Assembly: GCF_964340395.1 (NCBI RefSeq)
Contig: NC_135554.1
Span: forward strand, 28,646,130-28,686,129
Direction of reading: 5' to 3'
Length of the DNA stretch: 40,000 bases
Source: Glandiceps talaboti
Lineage: Eukaryota > Hemichordata > Enteropneusta > Spengelidae
A program made the position numbers and the translations under genes. The notes under the pieces were generated by a model. It was not told the origin of the DNA and ran no database searches. It saw only the letters and a list, made by a program, of their open reading frames with translations. Position 1 is the stretch's first letter. Every line of letters begins with the position of its first letter. This document shows positions 36,001 through 40,000 of the stretch, piece after piece.

Positions 36001-37304
36001 TAAAAGATATTCCTATCATAGAATTAATCTCAAAACTTTGCTCTAAATCTGACCAAAATTAGGAGAAACCCGAAGAAATGAATCTTTGCGGTACTCAGGT
36101 TCATAGAGTTCAACACGTACATACCATATGTGAAGGGTTGTGATTCGCCCTAGATTCAGCACTGGCTTTTTATTATCTGAAAGCAGTGCCTTGTAATATA
36201 TCACCCTCCTTGATTTAGTAGTGGTACATAATGTAGACAGGAATATATGCCCAATTATCGTCCAAGTAATCTTCCTCAGCGTGAGATAGCTGGGAATAAT
36301 GTGTTTTGTCAATTTGGATCCACCGGACATTGAAATTGTACGTGTATCACCGGAAAACTGTAAACTTTAACCAAGGTTGATCATCAATTTAAGAAATGTA
36401 GTCGGGCATTACACCGAGTACATTATGCATATTGAACTTTGCCTCATATTTTATTTTATATGCCGTATTTTTGTTATTATTTACTCATTTTGGGGTTTTT
36501 ATTTGTTTTATTTTTATTCGTATGAATACACCTTGTGCTTTGGTGAGAATTACAGCTATCATAATTCGTTTTCTCAATGGAATTTTCAATCCAGGACCTG
36601 TTCCACATGGCAATGAATTTATTCCGCGCCCTATATACTTGAGGGTTTTTTTATTGCAAAGGGTTTTAGTCAATAACGAAACATCGTCAGTCGTTCAATT
36701 TCGTATTTTTAATAGCCTACCCGAGAATGCGCAATCATATATTTTCATAATCGCATACGATTTATCAGAGAGGGATTCATTGACAAATACTAATAACACC
36801 ACACTTTAAAAAGATGCCACCGAGAGAGAAAACAGAAACCTGTGGTTGATACCATCGCGATAATTCGATTAAAATTTCAGACATTTACGTTACCATGGCA
36901 ACGCCATCTAATATCCGTTGTCAATAATAGTACTAGGTAAATGGGTTTTCATAATAACTCGCATCCTTCTTATTAGACATATTATTGATCGTGGTCAATA
37001 CCCACACATTATTGTTGTCGCAACAATAACGTCCGCAAAATGTCATCCTTTTTGGAGACGACAAGCTGTCATTCTGAGGCGGAAACAACCCTAACAAGGC
37101 AAGGGAAGCGCTGATTTTGAAATACGCCGGATATCGTGCACGGTCACTGTAGCTCCTATCCCTGACATTTAGCAAGATGATGTTTTATATGTCGCGGGGA
37201 TCAGCGCCATTAAAGTGCCTCTTTCAGGATCTAAAAAACGTAGCATTTCTGATAATACAATAGTTTTGTCGTGCCACTATGCTTTTTCTGTCAGAATATG
37301 TCAG
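33095..37304. other. Long non-coding stretch with small duplications
   Basis: No exon or mobile element is recognised. There is a 20-bp tandem duplication of TGTTGCCAGGTGACGGATCC near 34639-34678. Two related phrases containing TTGACCGNCAA...AAACATAATTT occur near 34799 and 34888. A 125-codon frame at 36432-36809 (+) starts with a hydrophobic, membrane-like segment but matches no family that I know. It overlaps a 79-codon frame, and I consider both probably chance. Confidence 0.45.
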
Positions 37305-37338
37305 TCTGTGTCTCTCTCTGTCTCTCGGTCGCTCTCTC

Positions 37339-37416
<78 letters not shown>

Positions 37417-37417
37417 A
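37305..37417. repeat. GTCT/CT microsatellite
   Basis: Mixed TCTC and GTCT units, ending in pure (CT)n. The overlapping 131- and 147-codon frames are repeat translations. Confidence 0.9.
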
Positions 37418-37463
37418 AAACAAACACTGTGACAAATACCGAGAAACAACAATTAAACTTTGT

Positions 37464-37564
<101 letters not shown>

Positions 37565-37952
37565 CTCGGGCAATTATCACAAAATTATGACTAGGTGCGA
37601 CTTGGTAGTGTACATACATCAGACAATATTTAACCGTTCTTGGTGCAACCTATTGTAAACCGAGCCTTTTGCATACAATGCTTGGGATGTTGCTGGAATC
37701 ATCACCCATGGATTGATATAAATTAATTTGGTTGCCATATAGTAACAGTGTAACAGTAAATAGCTTTGAGAAATCTAGAGTTACACTAGACACTAAGTGC
37801 CACTATGACACAATTTGACAAACAGGTAGAATATCACACTGTTCATATTGTAGGTTACCATGACAACAACAAACGTTTCTGGTGATGTACTAGGATTCGC
37901 TACTTGTATCCAGTGCTGTGTAACGTAAACGATAAATGTGATACATATGTCA

Positions 37953-38370
37953 CACCCAATCTGTGAAATTGCCCAATTCATGAAATGGGTAGGTAACTTT
38001 ACCCAGTTCATGAATTAGGCAATCGTGTTGCCCTGGTTATGAAGTGGGTATTGTAAGATATGCCCAGTACATGAAATGAGCATCTTTTATAGGACACACA
38101 CAAAATAGAATAAGAATCAAACAACTTTATTATCATGTATTTACAAACTAATCAATTCACAATTCTTATTTTATTATAATTCAATGCAGCTTGTATTTTT
38201 AATAAAGTTCGATCATCAACACCCCAATTCAAAACTCTTGCCCCAAAAATTTAATTTGGCCCCTCTTAGATCGTAATCTATACTCTCATTTGCATAAGGG
38301 TGACAATTCCATGAATTGGGCAAAGTTACATTGCACATTTCATGAATTGGGCAGTTTCACGGATTGAGTG
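37953..38370. mobile_element. Inverted-repeat element, copy 3 (418 bp)
   Basis: It belongs to the same family as 2682-3096 and 8123-8503. The left end CACCCAATCTGTGAAATTGC is identical, and the right end is GGATTGAGTG. Subterminal GCCCA-type sites start at 37971, 38001 (ACCCA), 38030 and 38062, exactly the spacing of the other two copies. The right-hand TTCATGAA-type sites are at 38308-38315 (TCCATGAA) and 38339-38346. The flanking dinucleotide is CA on both sides instead of TA. There is no coding capacity. Confidence 0.8.
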
Positions 38371-38417
38371 CAACACATGTATACCTACTAATTCCTTGGA
38401 TTAAATTCTAGTATGCT

Positions 38418-38527
<110 letters not shown>

Positions 38528-38533
38528 TATGTT

Positions 38534-38595
38534 TATGTATGATAGCTCTCCAAGGCGATCGAGCACTCTACTTGGCGAAAGAAGAATGAAACTCT
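38534..38595 (+). repeat. Direct repeat R1 (about 62 bp)
   Basis: It shares TATGTATGAT, CTCTCCAAGG, GAGCACTCT and GAAGAATGAAA with 38784-38844. CCAAG and CTTGG inside R1 can pair. It is followed by a short (TA)n run. The GGCGAAAG segment is loosely reminiscent of the GAAA box of hammerhead motifs, but no complete motif is present. Confidence 0.65.
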
Positions 38596-38627
38596 ATGTA
38601 TGTATATATATATATATATATATATAT

Positions 38628-38776
38628 AAAGAAGACGAGTCTGTTATTGCATTATGGATTTACACTACGGACCGTTTCACCGATTACACCCGACGTATAC
38701 TATTACACCCGACGATCCTTCTGGTGAAACGGTCCGTAGTGTAAATCCATAATGTAATATCAGACTCGTCTTCTTT
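38628..38776. repeat. Hairpin element with about 54-bp arms
   Basis: The left arm (38628-38681) pairs almost perfectly with the right arm (38723-38776). The loop of about 41 bp contains two copies of ATTACACCCGACG. It is a short, self-complementary insertion-like unit lying between direct repeats R1 and R2. Confidence 0.8.
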
Positions 38777-38783
38777 CATTTTT

Positions 38784-38962
<179 letters not shown>

Positions 38963-40000
38963 CATACTGATACAACAATTTTCGAAAAATATGAACTCCC
39001 TAGGTAGCAGAAACATGACTGTTTTGTTTAAAATGCAATCCTTTAATTCAAAAAACGTGGACATCAACCTTTAGATATGGATTGTTTCCGTGATTTTGAT
39101 CAAAATTGAGACTGACAACAGTTATCAAACCAGGCGGTGGTTTTTATTACAAAATAAAATGTTGAGGTAAATAGTATAAAGAACCTACTTTGGTTAGTGT
39201 CCATTGTATTCGTAGAATCGTGCTGCAGCATAAGACTAGGTGATAATATCACGACTGAAACGTTGGCAGAAGAAAAAAAAGAAAACAATTGTTGAGGAAT
39301 AAGGAAGATTATTCTTATGTGCGTCCATGAATCAGTATTCGGAAATGTCAAAAGAATAATTGTGGGAGGTAATATCACTCCTACAACAAACTACTCGTTA
39401 ATGGTGCCAAAATGATTGGAGTTCGAAGACCTTACGACGTTTTGACATTTCCTCAAAAAAGTGTGGGATTTATTCCAGTTTTGAGTGGCACAATATTTAA
39501 TGAAATATTCATAATCAATTATTTCTAAAGTAATGGGTACCTAAGGACGGTGAGCTGTTGATCGACTAGATTAATATCTTAAATGAGTGTATCGTTCTCA
39601 TTTCATTTCATTATTTTTTTTAACTTCGGCCTTGATTGATCAAAGCAGATGCAGTAATAGTGTATGTGATTGCGCGATTGTTTGCGCTGTAATGTACATA
39701 ACCTTTGCATGGGAACAAAGTGTCAATACGTTTGAATATGAACCAGGTCGAAGGACTGTGTTCCATATTATAGAGCAACTCCTATGACTTGTCTTGGGGT
39801 GACAATGTATAGCGACAACATGGCGCCTACATTTTACTCCAGTGATGTTGTCTTTACCTTTGAATAATTTTTCAGTTTTATCGTGGCTCTAGGATGCTTT
39901 TGACTTTTTAAGTCTTCATTCTTAGAACAATTACTGTATTTTTTACACTTATGATACTAACATTCTGACGCTGATGGACAGATTTTCAACTCAAGGAAGA
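38963..40000. other. Non-coding stretch, nothing recognised
   Basis: AT-rich sequence with chance open frames below 95 codons. No repeat or coding homology is seen to the end of the window. Confidence 0.5.

Noticed and set aside
36432-36809. 125-codon open frame with a hydrophobic N-terminus
   Set aside because: No family recognised, overlapped by another open frame, and the hydrophobic start comes from a T-rich tract. Possible, but not supported.

Overview
This is AT-rich eukaryotic DNA with no recognisable host gene: no conserved exon, no prokaryotic operon, no rRNA and no convincing tRNA. Long compound microsatellites, tetranucleotide arrays embedded in mobile elements, decayed non-LTR retrotransposons and short inverted-repeat transposons fit a gene-poor or intronic stretch of an invertebrate metazoan genome, most likely a marine one (mollusc, brachiopod, hemichordate and similar are all possible). 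The sequence does not fix the species.

Layout. 1714-3561 is a Helentron/HINE-like non-autonomous element. It starts with a perfect hairpin, carries roughly 140-bp internal repeats and a CAGA/CATA/CGGA array, and is interrupted by copy 1 of a 415-bp inverted-repeat element. 6383-6556 and 23509-24202 hold two relatives of the larger element. The 415-bp family recurs at 8123-8503 and 37953-38370. 8649-8880 is a (TA)n complex. 9060-18740 is mostly unremarkable sequence broken by short simple repeats. 18743-19222 and 25168-25443 are large compound tetranucleotide arrays. 24316-24434 is an imperfect inverted repeat.

28122-28621 is a 500-bp foldback with 177-bp arms. It lies just upstream of a 5'-truncated, frameshifted non-LTR retrotransposon (28795-30279, + strand). 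Right after that element's tail is a head-to-head array of a TTACAAATGTCGG motif (30284-30463). 30847-31010 is a minisatellite. A second, more decayed copy of the same retrotransposon family lies on the - strand (31506-33090), with poly-C/poly-A and CA expansions inside its 3' UTR. 37305-38962 combines CT, TA, CTA and TC arrays, the third copy of the inverted-repeat element, and a 54-bp-arm hairpin between two approximately 62-bp direct repeats.

The only recognisable coding sequence is the pair of reverse transcriptase pseudogenes, so no genes work together here. The most distinctive signal is the 415-bp family, whose ends carry TTCATGAA/GCCCA sites at about 30-bp intervals. That spacing is kept in all three copies and suggests a transposase-binding platform. 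The inverted arrays at 28122 and 30284 come next.
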